NCBI GenBank assembly: GCA_913062815.1
Contig: CAJXWZ010000001.1
Coordinates: 270,630 to 334,629 of the forward strand
Source of the DNA: an uncultured Colwellia sp.
GTDB taxonomy: Bacteria > Pseudomonadota > Gammaproteobacteria > Enterobacterales > Alteromonadaceae
DNA: 64,000 nucleotides
Direction: 5' to 3'
The translations under genes were made by a program, and so were the position numbers. How positions within the stretch are numbered: position 1 is the first letter of the stretch; each line of letters opens with the position of its first letter. Shown here one piece after another: positions 24,890 to 34,710 of the stretch. The notes below the pieces were generated by a model that was not told where the DNA came from, did no database searches, and saw only the letters and a list, made by a program, of their open reading frames with translations.

Positions 24890-27019
24890 ATGTCAGAATT
24901 CGAAACAACCTGTTCCTTCAAACTTGGTCAATGCCAAGTGACCCCTGACGACTTCAGTATTCAATTTGAAGGCAAAGAAAAAAAATCCTTACAGCCCAAG
25001 TTTATTGAAGTATTAAGTTATTTAGCCAAGCATCACCCTAGGGTGATACCTCGTGAAGAGTTAATAGAAAATATTTGGGGACCCGATAGTTTCGTTGGTG
25101 AAAAAAGCCTGACAAATGCCATTTGGCATTTGCGAAAAAACATGAGTACTGCCAATTCTGAAACTGAAGTAATTGAAACAATACGTAAAGCTGGTTACCG
25201 ATTATTACTCTCACCTGAATGGATTCACCCAACCCCAACGATAAGTGATATATCAAAGCCAGCTAAAAATAACTCTAGCAACAAGCGTTACCTCTTTGCT
25301 CTTTTTATCGCTTTTACCGCTTTGTTAGTAGGCTTTATTTTTAATGATGGTTTTTTCAATAAGCCCGAGCAAATAACGCAAATCACTAATCACCCCGGGA
25401 GTGAATTATTTCCAGCGGCTTCTCCTGATGGTAGATATATTGTCTATAGCCAAGAAAGTACTAACAAGCCCAATGATCTCTTTATGAATGACACCACACA
25501 ACCACAATTACCTGCCAAGCAATTAACATTTGATGATGCCAAAGAAGGTCATAGTGTTTGGAGTAATGATGGCCAATATCTGTATTTTTCACGCAAAAAT
25601 AAAAGCCAAAAGTATTGTAAATATATTCGATTAAAAGTAGCGACTAGCCAAGAAACAGAGCTTGCAAACTGTCCTCTAACAGGAGGATATTATTATATTG
25701 ATATCTCCAATGATGACAACACCTTAGCAGTCTACAACTTCCTTGAAGGCGATGAAAAGTCAGGCATTTATTTTCTTGATTTAAGACAAGTTGGCAATAA
25801 AAAACTCTTACAAGGTGAACGCTTTTCTTGCAGTAAAAATTGTGGCTACAAAGATAGAGACATGGCTTTTTCACCCGATGGGAAATTCATTGCAGTAAGT
25901 AGACGATACAACCGTTTTAGCGAAAACATTTACCTCATTAATTTATTAACGAAAGAGTCAAGGCAATTAACTTTTAAAGAAGAAGATATTGTTGGTTTAT
26001 CCTGGCACCCTAATGGCAATAGTATTGTCTATGCTGCTGTTCGTGCAGGCACGAGACTAGGTTTTTTGCTTGATATTAAAACAAAAGAAACAACTCAGCT
26101 AAGCTTAAATGGTTTTAGCTACCCCAGTTTCGCTAAGCAAAGCAGACAACTCTTTTACCAGCAACGCAAAGAACATGAAGATATTGCCAGTATAGAATTA
26201 AATAGCAAGATTGCCAGTAGCCCATTTCCGGTGATTCAATCACGCTTTAATCATTTTTCACCTGACTTTAATCAAATTACCAACCGTTTTACTTATGTAT
26301 CAAATGAATCAGGCTTTAATGAATTGTGGTCAGCAAAACCAGACGGCAGTGAGAGAATGCAACTCACCCAACTAAAGCAAAACATTCGATACCCCAAATG
26401 GTCCCATGATGGTGAAAAAATTGCTTTTTTAACCTCTCATGAAGAAAATAAGGGCGATAGCATTTATATCTATTCATTCAAAAATGAAAAAGTGTCTATA
26501 TTAAACAGTCCATTTGCTGTGCACCATAGACCAAGCTGGAGCTGGGATGACAGCAAAATTCTTTCTGCCATTTATGGTAAAGAATTTACCGATATATTTA
26601 GTATTGATATAGCAAATGGAAATGCTGAGCGGTTAACGTTTGATGGCGGCCGTTTTGGCGTAATGACGTCTGCATCGACTTTGCTTTACACCAAACTAAA
26701 AAGAGGATTGTGGCAAAAAAACATTAACTCCCAACAAGCTTCATTAAGCATAATTAGTGGTAAAGATTTTAATACCCGTTATGCATGGGCATACGATAAA
26801 AGCGGTGTGTATTTTCATAAAGCATTCACCGATCACCAGCAGGTGATCTTTTTTGATTTAACCAAAAAAACAAATAACCCTGTTGTACGATTACCCTTGT
26901 ATTCATTTGATAGTTTTAGTTCCGTAACATTAATCCCTGAGCAAGATAAATTATTTTATACTCGCCGTGGCTTTCCGCAAACCGATATAAAAATGGTGAC
27001 AAATCTATCATTACCTTAA
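24890..27019 (+). CDS. ToxR-like transmembrane regulator with TolB-like beta-propeller
   Basis: A 709-residue one-component regulator. Residues 10-110 form an OmpR/PhoB-type winged helix (Trans_reg_C: PREELIENIWGPDSFVGEKS, then LRKNM and IRKAGYRL). One membrane helix follows at about 133-153 (RYLFALFIAFTALLVGFIF). The remaining 550 residues are periplasmic and contain at least six PD40/WD40-like blades with the SPDGRYIVYS pattern (also WSNDGQYLYFS, FSPDGKFIAVS, WHPNGNSIVYA, WSHDGEKIAFL, WSWDDSKILSA). The architecture suggests a signal is sensed in the periplasm and DNA is bound at the membrane. It is divergent from the large TonB receptor, its likely target. The signal is unknown. Confidence 0.87.
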   Translation: MSEFETTCSFKLGQCQVTPDDFSIQFEGKEKKSLQPKFIEVLSYLAKHHPRVIPREELIENIWGPDSFVGEKSLTNAIWHLRKNMSTANSETEVIETIRKAGYRLLLSPEWIHPTPTISDISKPAKNNSSNKRYLFALFIAFTALLVGFIFNDGFFNKPEQITQITNHPGSELFPAASPDGRYIVYSQESTNKPNDLFMNDTTQPQLPAKQLTFDDAKEGHSVWSNDGQYLYFSRKNKSQKYCKYIRLKVATSQETELANCPLTGGYYYIDISNDDNTLAVYNFLEGDEKSGIYFLDLRQVGNKKLLQGERFSCSKNCGYKDRDMAFSPDGKFIAVSRRYNRFSENIYLINLLTKESRQLTFKEEDIVGLSWHPNGNSIVYAAVRAGTRLGFLLDIKTKETTQLSLNGFSYPSFAKQSRQLFYQQRKEHEDIASIELNSKIASSPFPVIQSRFNHFSPDFNQITNRFTYVSNESGFNELWSAKPDGSERMQLTQLKQNIRYPKWSHDGEKIAFLTSHEENKGDSIYIYSFKNEKVSILNSPFAVHHRPSWSWDDSKILSAIYGKEFTDIFSIDIANGNAERLTFDGGRFGVMTSASTLLYTKLKRGLWQKNINSQQASLSIISGKDFNTRYAWAYDKSGVYFHKAFTDHQQVIFFDLTKKTNNPVVRLPLYSFDSFSSVTLIPEQDKLFYTRRGFPQTDIKMVTNLSLP

Positions 27020-27028
27020 TAATACGCG

Positions 27029-27418
27029 TTATTTGGCCACGTTTTCACGGCAAAGTACTAACATTTTTTGATTATATCGACCCATAAAATTAATTTCTCG
27101 CTTTCGCTTAACTCTTTGCTCTTCCGAAGTAATAACATCGCCCGCCACCGCGCTATATTTTTTACCACAAACGTCAATTAAGGCTTTATTAGTACGAGTA
27201 TCAATACCTGGAGCATTCAAGCCTCGGCCTGAAGTTACTATAAATCGATAATCCTTTGCTTTTACGGCTAATGCTATTGCCTTATTTACTGCTTTGTCTT
27301 GGTCGTTAGATATTGAGAGTTGAGGGCTAGTTTCAGCGGTATTGGCAGTATTGTTCGAAAAATAGCTTCCACAACCAGTAATACCTATGACCAATAGGGC
27401 GAGCAAACAATGTTTCAT
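27029..27418 (-). CDS. Small lipoprotein, uncharacterised
   Basis: A 129-residue protein with a clear lipoprotein signal (LLALLVIGITGC, Cys at about residue 16). The mature part has a Ser/Thr/Asn-rich linker and then a small domain with two cysteines (VCGKKY and LVLCRENV) that could form a disulfide. It lies 14 bases after the metalloprotease gene on the same strand, so the two are probably co-transcribed. No family is recognised; the pairing suggests a role linked to the protease, such as a chaperone or inhibitor, but this is speculation. Confidence 0.75.
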   Translation of the reverse strand: MKHCLLALLVIGITGCGSYFSNNTANTAETSPQLSISNDQDKAVNKAIALAVKAKDYRFIVTSGRGLNAPGIDTRTNKALIDVCGKKYSAVAGDVITSEEQRVKRKREINFMGRYNQKMLVLCRENVAK

Positions 27419-27432
27419 AAGATAATATTCCT

Positions 27433-29784
27433 TTATTTAGTGACAAGGTTTTTAGTGGTTAATCCCCCTGTTCGCCAAGGACATATTAATATCAATAGTA
27501 ACAGCCAAAATATACTACCAGAAGATGAGGATTCTGGCGTTTCTGCTGCTGGAGTTGGGGTTGGCGCTGCTATTGCTTCAACAGCTACTGAAGCGATAAA
27601 TATAGCGCTGCTAATATCATCTTTAGTCGCAATAACATTTACTAATAAAGTGCCACTAAAATCACTATTAGGCGTAATAGTGCCATCTGAAAATGTATAA
27701 TTTTCACCATTTTGAATCACGATTGAACTAGCATCCTCACAAGCATAGGTAAATTGCTCACTGGTTAGTTCAATACTTTCACCTTGCGTCATTGTAAATG
27801 TCTGTTGATTCTTAATGGCTATATCAGCACGGCTTAGTGCTTTATTAATACTAAACTCACCATTATTTACTGCAAAGAAAACATTATTATTACACGCCAC
27901 TTTAATCCTGGCTTGAGCAGTATCGATGTCACTAGCACAAATAGAGCCGATTGATATTTCATTACTACCATTATTGTCAACCTTGCTAGCTAATGTAACA
28001 TCAAAATTATCCCCACCATCTTTAGATAGCTGAATATCAACGGTAGAGCAGTTAATAGGCGTTTCATTAGTCTGTGCTACATCCCAAGTTATGGTGTTAT
28101 TACTGGCGGTCCACACATCATTTTCCTCAGGTGTTGAAAGCGAGAAAGCTTGCCCTGTATCTACGACAGTGAGTTTTGTTTCATCAAAACTCACACCGCC
28201 CTCATTGTCTACCACCATCAAACGGAAATTAAGTTCTCTGTTTGTTGTTGGTAATACTTCACCAATATTACTGACACTCGACAACACACTAGACAGTTTT
28301 GGAAAAAAACGTGTTGTCTCACTACTTGGTAAATAGGCCCTAAATAATGGCCTACTACCATCATCAATTTGCTCAGCTAAAGAGCCGCTACTATTACCTA
28401 AGTCGAACTGCTGCCAACTATAAGCTAAATTAACGCTATCTATATCGGCTGCGCTGCCTGAAAGCTGAAAAGGGGTTCGTGCGGGTATAGTATAATCTAA
28501 GCCTGCATCAACAGCCGCTGCATTATTATTCTGTCCTGTCACTGTGCCACAAGTACTGCCCGTGCCATTGACTACGTACTCATTTACTTGCTCGATTGAT
28601 ATTGCATGAAAGAAATCATCTGAATGAGACTGTAAGTTCTGCTCACCGCAAATACCAGCATAGGCCATAATAGTCGAACCACTACCAACTTCATAAGCAG
28701 CACTTGCGACTCGATTACCAGAACAGGCACCAACAGTACCATTAAAAGTATGATCTGCGCCAAATTGATGGCCCACTTCATGAGCAACATAATCAATATA
28801 AAAAGCGTCATTTGTCGGATTTGCAGACCCCGTTACACCATCTCCTTTAAACGACGGATGACAAACACCGCCAAGCACAGCAAGCCCTCCTCCATTAGTA
28901 TTGACAACATGACCAATATCGTAATTTGAACTACCGATAATATCGTCGATTATGCCAGTATTCATTTCACCATCATCGCTATCGTTATTAAACGGGTCTG
29001 TGTTGGTATCAGTGAAAACAAGTAAGTCATTATTAGCAACCAATTCTAATTTTATGGCTAAATCACGCTGATAGCTTAGGTTCAACCGGTTTATTAAAGT
29101 CACTATTTCAGCTATGGCACTGTCAACCGTGCCACCGTTAAACAAGGTATATTCCGCCGCCGCAGCAACAGCAATGCGATAGGTTTTAATAGTACTGCTG
29201 GCACTATTCGTTTGTTCCGCCGATTGTGAATATTCTACATGTTCAGTAATTTTTTTAGCCGGATAATAGTTGTGCTTCAATTTATTTTTCGCCCCCCTAT
29301 CTTTGCCAAAATAACTCGTGTATTTAGTCGGTGATGACTTGAATACCCTTCGCTTTTTTTGTCTTTTATCTTCAGTACTTTCTTGAACATAAGATATTTC
29401 TGGCTCAACAAAAACGCGTCTCCCTTGATAATGAAACATGCCATGAAAGCCATGGGGAGTAATATCAAAGCGTCCAGAATAATTTGGGTAATCAATAGCA
29501 ACGCCTTGAAACGTTCTAATATCAGGATATTTGTTCGCAAGCTCTTTGGCCATGATACTGGTTGGGGTCAGAACAAAGTTTATCAAGTTACCGTCAGGTA
29601 AAGGCAAAGCGACTCTTATTTGCTTTTCATCATTAATTAACAAGCGGTTTAACTGCCCTGTATTGTGAATTAATACTACTGAGCCATCCTGACTGTTAAA
29701 TATTTTCTGGTATTGTTCACTGTGTAACTGGCCAGAAAGCAATATAAAAAAACTCATTAGAACAGCTTTAGTTACTTGCATCAT
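27433..29784 (-). CDS. Reprolysin-like secreted zinc metalloprotease
   Basis: A 783-residue secreted protease. Signal peptide about 1-22, a propeptide up to about residue 195 with a dibasic stretch (KRQKKRRVF near 137), and a metzincin catalytic domain about 200-410. The zinc motif HEVGHQFGADH is at 335-345, followed by IMAYAGICG, which supplies the Met-turn. Several beta-sandwich domains follow. The C-terminus is a Pro/Thr/Ser linker, a hydrophobic segment (GSIFWLLLLILICPW) and basic residues, resembling a GlyGly-CTERM-type sorting signal. It could feed peptides to the nearby TonB receptors. The ATG at 29784 has AAGGGA upstream; a second Met codon follows immediately. Confidence 0.88.
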   Translation of the reverse strand: MMQVTKAVLMSFFILLSGQLHSEQYQKIFNSQDGSVVLIHNTGQLNRLLINDEKQIRVALPLPDGNLINFVLTPTSIMAKELANKYPDIRTFQGVAIDYPNYSGRFDITPHGFHGMFHYQGRRVFVEPEISYVQESTEDKRQKKRRVFKSSPTKYTSYFGKDRGAKNKLKHNYYPAKKITEHVEYSQSAEQTNSASSTIKTYRIAVAAAAEYTLFNGGTVDSAIAEIVTLINRLNLSYQRDLAIKLELVANNDLLVFTDTNTDPFNNDSDDGEMNTGIIDDIIGSSNYDIGHVVNTNGGGLAVLGGVCHPSFKGDGVTGSANPTNDAFYIDYVAHEVGHQFGADHTFNGTVGACSGNRVASAAYEVGSGSTIMAYAGICGEQNLQSHSDDFFHAISIEQVNEYVVNGTGSTCGTVTGQNNNAAAVDAGLDYTIPARTPFQLSGSAADIDSVNLAYSWQQFDLGNSSGSLAEQIDDGSRPLFRAYLPSSETTRFFPKLSSVLSSVSNIGEVLPTTNRELNFRLMVVDNEGGVSFDETKLTVVDTGQAFSLSTPEENDVWTASNNTITWDVAQTNETPINCSTVDIQLSKDGGDNFDVTLASKVDNNGSNEISIGSICASDIDTAQARIKVACNNNVFFAVNNGEFSINKALSRADIAIKNQQTFTMTQGESIELTSEQFTYACEDASSIVIQNGENYTFSDGTITPNSDFSGTLLVNVIATKDDISSAIFIASVAVEAIAAPTPTPAAETPESSSSGSIFWLLLLILICPWRTGGLTTKNLVTK

Positions 29785-29834
29785 TTAATATATTCCCTTG
29801 AAAGTATCTTCTTTAAGGTTAACGATAAAATCAT

Positions 29835-29863
29835 AAAAAAACCACTGACAGTGCAGTGGTTTT
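29835..29863 (-). terminator. Intrinsic terminator after the RND pump gene
   Basis: AAAACCACTG (29838-29847) pairs perfectly with CAGTGGTTTT (29854-29863). On the minus strand the stem runs into a stretch of six T residues. It lies 45 bases past the RND permease stop and before the metalloprotease start. Confidence 0.85.
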
Positions 29864-29907
29864 AAATTTTTAACAACATTCTTAGTTTAGTGATTAAGCA
29901 TAACTCA

Positions 29908-32900
29908 TTAACTATGCTCAGATTCCAGTGAATCAGCACCGAAAAGCATCTTTTTAATGGCATTAATTAAACGCCTAAACACTTTGCGTAAATCTTCTAA
30001 AATCAAATACAGACTCGGAATAAAGACTAAAGTCACGATAGTAGCAAACAAGACCCCAAACGATAACGAAACAGCCATAGGAATCACAATTTGTGCCTGC
30101 GCGCTGGTTTCGAAAAATATAATAGGTACTAAACCAATAAAGGTAGTTAATGATGTTAATAAAATAGCCCTAAAACGCTTGGTACCCGCATGTATCACGG
30201 CATCTTTTAAAGTCTCTCCACGCTTTCTGGCGTTGTTAACATAATCAACCATAACGAGAGAATCATTAACAGCAACCCCTGCTGCGGCCAATATACCAAA
30301 GACAGACAAGACACTAAGATCCATACCTAAAATAAAGTGTCCAAAAACAGAGCCAATAATACCAAACGGGATAACGGTCATAATCATCGCTGCTTGCGAA
30401 TAAGATCTAAGCGGAATAGCTAACAAAGAAAAAATTACCATAAAGGAAATAAGTGCATCACGAAACTGCTCAGCTGCACCGTCCATTTCTTCTTGAATAC
30501 GACCGGATAATTCACTCTTCACTTGCGGGTATTCTCTTAATAACTTAGGCATGTAGTTATCACGAATATCCTTAGCTACTTCAAAAGGCTCTACCTGGTC
30601 AGCGTCAACACTGGCCCAGACATTAATAGTGCGATTACCGTTTTCACGACGAATACGCGTAACACCATCTGTTAAGTTAATTTCAGCTAATTCCGATAGC
30701 GGCAACTCAGCACCATTTGGCGCTTGAATCATCACATCATCAACCTGACCGACACTGTTTCTTTGCTCTAGCGGGTAACGTACCATCACCTTGATTTCTG
30801 CACTATCGCGTAAAATACGCTGTGCTTCTAAACCATAAAAACTGTAACTGACTTGTGACGCTATTTCTGCCAATGACAAGCCTAAGCTATGTGCTAAAGG
30901 TTTCAATTCAAGTTGTACTTCTTTAGCACTAGTTTGACGAGAGTCGTTAACATCTCCAACACCTTTAAGAGAGTTCAATTTAGCTTTTAACTCTTTTGCT
31001 GCTGCTAGTAGTTGAGCATCATTGACACCCTCTAATCTAAAGGCGACGTCACCATCATCACGACCTCCACCGAAAAAGTTATCGTCAATAGACAATGTTT
31101 TAACACCGGGGTAATTTGGTATCGCTTTACGCCATAAATCAGCTAATTCAAAGGTATTTATTGCTCTATCTTTAGGAACGACCAATTTAACCATAACATT
31201 GCCACTGGTGCGACTGCGTAAATCGACTTGCATATCAGATATCATTGAACTGCCGTACTTTGCTTCAACCTCTTGGTCGACTTTATATAAAATGCGCTCA
31301 ATATTTAACAAGGTTTTTAACGTGGAATTTTCAGAAGCATCAATATTCATTTCAATATTAACACGAGGAAAATCATGTGGAATTTTAGGCTGGCCAATAA
31401 AGCGAACAAAACCACCGCTAAATAAACCGGCACTCAATAATACCAAGCTGATAAAAAACATCAGTACTGCGTAGCGATACTCTAGGCAGACTTTTAATGC
31501 TGGTTTATATTTATTATCAATAAAGCTTTTTAATTTTTGGTCAATCCACGCGCGTAATTTATCAAGTGGGTTTCTCGGGTTGAATTTCTTGACTTTCATC
31601 TTGACTAAATGCGCAGGTAAAATTAATTTTGATTCTATTAAAGAAAAAATCAAACATAAAACGACCACCGCGCCGATGGCTTTACTAAAAGCTGATGAGG
31701 GCCCTTCACCAAATAAGAAAGGCACAAATACCGCAATGGTGGTTAATACCCCAAAAGTTGCCGGCATTGCCACGCGCTTAACACCGCGAATAACATTATC
31801 TGTTGTATGGCCGTGCTCCTCTATTTCATCATGGGCACTCTCTCCCATCACAATAGCATCATCAACCACGATACCTAGTACTAGAATGAAAGCGAATAGA
31901 CTAATGACATTGATAGTGACGCCAATAAATTCCATCGGCATAAATAGCAAGGTGCCTAAGAAACATACCGGTAAGCCCATCATCACCCAAAACGCTAAAC
32001 GTACACGTAAAAATAACGCCAACATTAAAAAGACAAGTACAGAGCCACTTTTCATGTTATCTAACATCATGTTTAAGCGACCTTCAAGATAATAAGTAAG
32101 ATCCACCCAAGTTTCTAGCTTCACACCTTCGGGTAAAACTGCTGATTTATCTTCTACATACTTTTTCATAATAGCAGCAACATCAGTAATGCTTTGATTA
32201 TCGGCAGCACCAACAAAAAAGGTCACTGAATTCTTACCATTAAATTTAGAGTATTGTAGACCTTCTTGGAGACCATCAAGCACAGTGGCGATTTCACCTA
32301 ATAAAACTTTGGAGCCATCTTCTAAGGTAACAACAGGAATTAATTCAAACTCATGACCATGATAGGCTTGATTTTCAACTCGCAAGTTAATATAACCATT
32401 TTCTGCTCGAATTTGTCCTGCTGACATATTTCGTGAATAGCTACGTACTGCATTAGCGACATCGTTAAAACTCAGGCCATACTCTCTAAGCTTATCTTTA
32501 CTGACTTCAATGGCAATTTCGTAATCTAAACCGCTATAAAAATCCGACGTATTAATTGTTGGTAATTGTTGTATTTCTTGATAAATATTTCGTCCTAACT
32601 CTTTAAGCTCCATATTGCTTAAATCACCATACAAACTAATGTACATTACCTCTTGACGATATTTTTCCCGTTCAACCTTAATACGCTCCATACCATCAGG
32701 AAAACTAGGTATAGAATCAATTGCCGATTTTACTTCTTCAAGCACAACTTGAGGATCATAATCCAGCTCTACTTCAAACCAGCCGTTTGAATAGCCTCGA
32801 TTAGAGTAAGTAATAACCCGTTTTAGCCCTTGTACAGACTTCAATGCTTCTTCAATTTTTATAGTGATGCCTTCCTCTACTTCCTGAGGAGCTGCACCAG

Positions 32901-33138
32901 GGTATAGGGCAGAATAAGATATCCAATTGATTTTAACTTGTGGAAACATTTGCTTATCAATGGTGAAAGCCGTTAGTAAGCCACCCACTAAAATAAACAC
33001 CATTAATAAATTCGCAGCAATGCTATTGCGGGCAAACCAAGCAATAATCCCCTTATTGGTATCAATGCTTTCATCAACTTGTTTTGTTATTTTAGTATCC
33101 TCATTCTCATGAGTGTTACTTTGTGAAACCGAACTCAT
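29908..33138 (-). CDS. RND family efflux permease
   Basis: A 1076-residue inner-membrane pump with the AcrB/MexF-type duplicated layout: a helix at about 35-55, a first large periplasmic loop, a helix bundle, a second loop (about 600-870) and a second bundle. The proton-relay pair is visible in GIVVDDAIVMGES near residue 425. RND pumps move drugs or other compounds from periplasm or inner leaflet to the outside together with an adaptor and an outer-membrane channel; no channel gene adjoins. It starts 2 bases after the adaptor stop, with a GGAG site. The C-terminal tail (ADSLESEHS) is acidic. Substrate unknown. Confidence 0.9.
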   Translation of the reverse strand: MSSVSQSNTHENEDTKITKQVDESIDTNKGIIAWFARNSIAANLLMVFILVGGLLTAFTIDKQMFPQVKINWISYSALYPGAAPQEVEEGITIKIEEALKSVQGLKRVITYSNRGYSNGWFEVELDYDPQVVLEEVKSAIDSIPSFPDGMERIKVEREKYRQEVMYISLYGDLSNMELKELGRNIYQEIQQLPTINTSDFYSGLDYEIAIEVSKDKLREYGLSFNDVANAVRSYSRNMSAGQIRAENGYINLRVENQAYHGHEFELIPVVTLEDGSKVLLGEIATVLDGLQEGLQYSKFNGKNSVTFFVGAADNQSITDVAAIMKKYVEDKSAVLPEGVKLETWVDLTYYLEGRLNMMLDNMKSGSVLVFLMLALFLRVRLAFWVMMGLPVCFLGTLLFMPMEFIGVTINVISLFAFILVLGIVVDDAIVMGESAHDEIEEHGHTTDNVIRGVKRVAMPATFGVLTTIAVFVPFLFGEGPSSAFSKAIGAVVVLCLIFSLIESKLILPAHLVKMKVKKFNPRNPLDKLRAWIDQKLKSFIDNKYKPALKVCLEYRYAVLMFFISLVLLSAGLFSGGFVRFIGQPKIPHDFPRVNIEMNIDASENSTLKTLLNIERILYKVDQEVEAKYGSSMISDMQVDLRSRTSGNVMVKLVVPKDRAINTFELADLWRKAIPNYPGVKTLSIDDNFFGGGRDDGDVAFRLEGVNDAQLLAAAKELKAKLNSLKGVGDVNDSRQTSAKEVQLELKPLAHSLGLSLAEIASQVSYSFYGLEAQRILRDSAEIKVMVRYPLEQRNSVGQVDDVMIQAPNGAELPLSELAEINLTDGVTRIRRENGNRTINVWASVDADQVEPFEVAKDIRDNYMPKLLREYPQVKSELSGRIQEEMDGAAEQFRDALISFMVIFSLLAIPLRSYSQAAMIMTVIPFGIIGSVFGHFILGMDLSVLSVFGILAAAGVAVNDSLVMVDYVNNARKRGETLKDAVIHAGTKRFRAILLTSLTTFIGLVPIIFFETSAQAQIVIPMAVSLSFGVLFATIVTLVFIPSLYLILEDLRKVFRRLINAIKKMLFGADSLESEHS

Positions 33139-33140
33139 GG

Positions 33141-34355
33141 CTACTCTCCCCCATTTTCGTTATTCGCAACTTGAGTCTCTGCACTTTCATCACTTTCTTT
33201 ATCTGTTGACTCTTTCTCATCACCCGCTAGTGTCAACTTCATTCCATTTACAGGATAATCTAAAGCCGAAACAATCATCTGATCACCATCAAATAAGCCA
33301 TTAGAGACAACCACGTCGCCGCCTTGCTGGCGTACGATATCAATTTCAGCATAATGAAGCTTAGATTCACCATCTAAGATGGCAATGCGGTTATTGTTCA
33401 CTAAATAACGTGGCACAATACTCGCACTCGCTATTTCTTTACCTAAAATATTAGCTTGAACATAAGAGCCAAATCGTAATGGCGTACCCGTATTTTCAGT
33501 GCCACTATTCAAATGATAAGGGTCTTTGATTTCAGCAACGAGATAACTCATGCGGCTTTTACTATCAACAACGCCTTCACTTCTCGCTATATCAGCTTGC
33601 CATTGAATATCTTTACCTGCATACGATCCTACTAAATTAACTTTGGCTTGTTGACCATGGTTAATCAAAAACTGTAATTGATTATCAGCAACGGGCAAAC
33701 GTACTTCAGCAATTGCGGTACCAAGTAACTTACCTAACTGTGTACCTGTGCCAACATATGAGCCTAAGCCAATGTCTCTACTTTCAATCATGGCATCGTA
33801 AGGTGCAGTGATTTCAGTTCGTTGTAGATTACGCTTAGCACGTAACACACTTGCTTGAGCCGATTTAACACGCGCTAATTCTTGTGCAAGTTGTGGTTTA
33901 CGTAAGCTTAATTCTGTTGGTGAAGTGTCGGTAATTTGTTTCCATTCACTTTCAGCTACTTTACCTTGCGCTACTTCTTTTTCTAATGCTGCGCGTGCCG
34001 AAGCCATATTCGCTTCCGCTTCAATTAATGCTGCTTGGTAATCATTAGGATCAATACGCGCTAACAGCTGACCCTTTTTAACTAAGCCACCACGTACAAA
34101 CGTGTCGCTCAACTCAACTATTTCACCATTTACTTGGGCAACGATTGTCGTTTCATATTTAGGTGTTACCACACCGTAGGAGCTCACTTCAAGCGTCATG
34201 GCTGCTACGGTAATACTCTCAACGGCAACAATAGGTGTGTTATCTACTTCAGCTTTCTCTTCTGGTGGTTTTTTCATACTTGAAAAACCAACAAATGCAA
34301 GAAACCCAACTGCTAAAATGGCGACAGGTATAATAAATTGTTTTTTACGAGCCAT
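33141..34355 (-). CDS. RND efflux periplasmic adaptor subunit (HlyD/MFP family)
   Basis: A 404-residue membrane-fusion protein. An N-terminal anchor (KQFIIPVAILAVGFLAFVGF) is followed by a barrel-sandwich hybrid domain (about 60-100 and 185-215, TTIVAQVNGEIVELSDTFV), an alpha-hairpin (about 105-180, rich in Ala, Glu and Gln) and a beta-barrel domain. The tail is acidic and Glu/Ser/Asn-rich. It couples the RND permease to an outer-membrane channel. The ATG at 34355 has AAGGGA upstream. A symmetric sequence 35 bases upstream may be an operator. Confidence 0.9.
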   Translation of the reverse strand: MARKKQFIIPVAILAVGFLAFVGFSSMKKPPEEKAEVDNTPIVAVESITVAAMTLEVSSYGVVTPKYETTIVAQVNGEIVELSDTFVRGGLVKKGQLLARIDPNDYQAALIEAEANMASARAALEKEVAQGKVAESEWKQITDTSPTELSLRKPQLAQELARVKSAQASVLRAKRNLQRTEITAPYDAMIESRDIGLGSYVGTGTQLGKLLGTAIAEVRLPVADNQLQFLINHGQQAKVNLVGSYAGKDIQWQADIARSEGVVDSKSRMSYLVAEIKDPYHLNSGTENTGTPLRFGSYVQANILGKEIASASIVPRYLVNNNRIAILDGESKLHYAEIDIVRQQGGDVVVSNGLFDGDQMIVSALDYPVNGMKLTLAGDEKESTDKESDESAETQVANNENGGE

Positions 34356-34710
34356 TGTTTTTCCCTTATTTCAAGACTATTTATATTTTTTGACTTAAAA
34401 AATTAAGTCATTACTCTGATGATAAGTAGTAGATCATAACGAATAACTTATAACGAAATACTACAAAGTTGTAACCGTGTATTACAAAATATGCGCCTAT
34501 TTGTTAAAAACCTTAAAAACAATACCAATAAACATAAAAACACCATTTAATTCAAATACATACACATAAAACTTTTATTTGTGCTTTTCTTCATTAAATA
34601 AATTACACTAAAATATTATTATGCCTATTTAGTTTATTTCACTACTTTTTGTAGTTTTAAAAAAAATTGTAAGCAAATTAGCCATTCGTTTTTCATGAGG
34701 ATAACCCTAT
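34356..34710. other. AT-rich divergent intergenic region
   Basis: A 355-base gap between the divergent adaptor and TerB genes. I see no open frame of note. It contains the dyad TGACTTAA-AAAA-TTAAGTCA at 34391-34410 and a small hairpin ACTAC/GTAGT near 34641. It presumably carries both promoters. Confidence 0.6.
34391..34410. promoter_or_regulatory. Operator-like palindrome upstream of the RND adaptor gene
   Basis: TGACTTAA and TTAAGTCA form perfect 8-bp arms around AAAA, 35 bases upstream of the adaptor ATG. Position and symmetry suit a dimeric repressor such as a TetR or MarR protein. No regulator gene is adjacent, so the binding protein is unknown. Confidence 0.45.

Noticed and set aside
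31580..32092. A 170-codon plus-strand frame inside the RND permease gene
   Set aside because: Antisense shadow, rich in Lys, Thr and Ile as expected from the reverse of hydrophobic codons.
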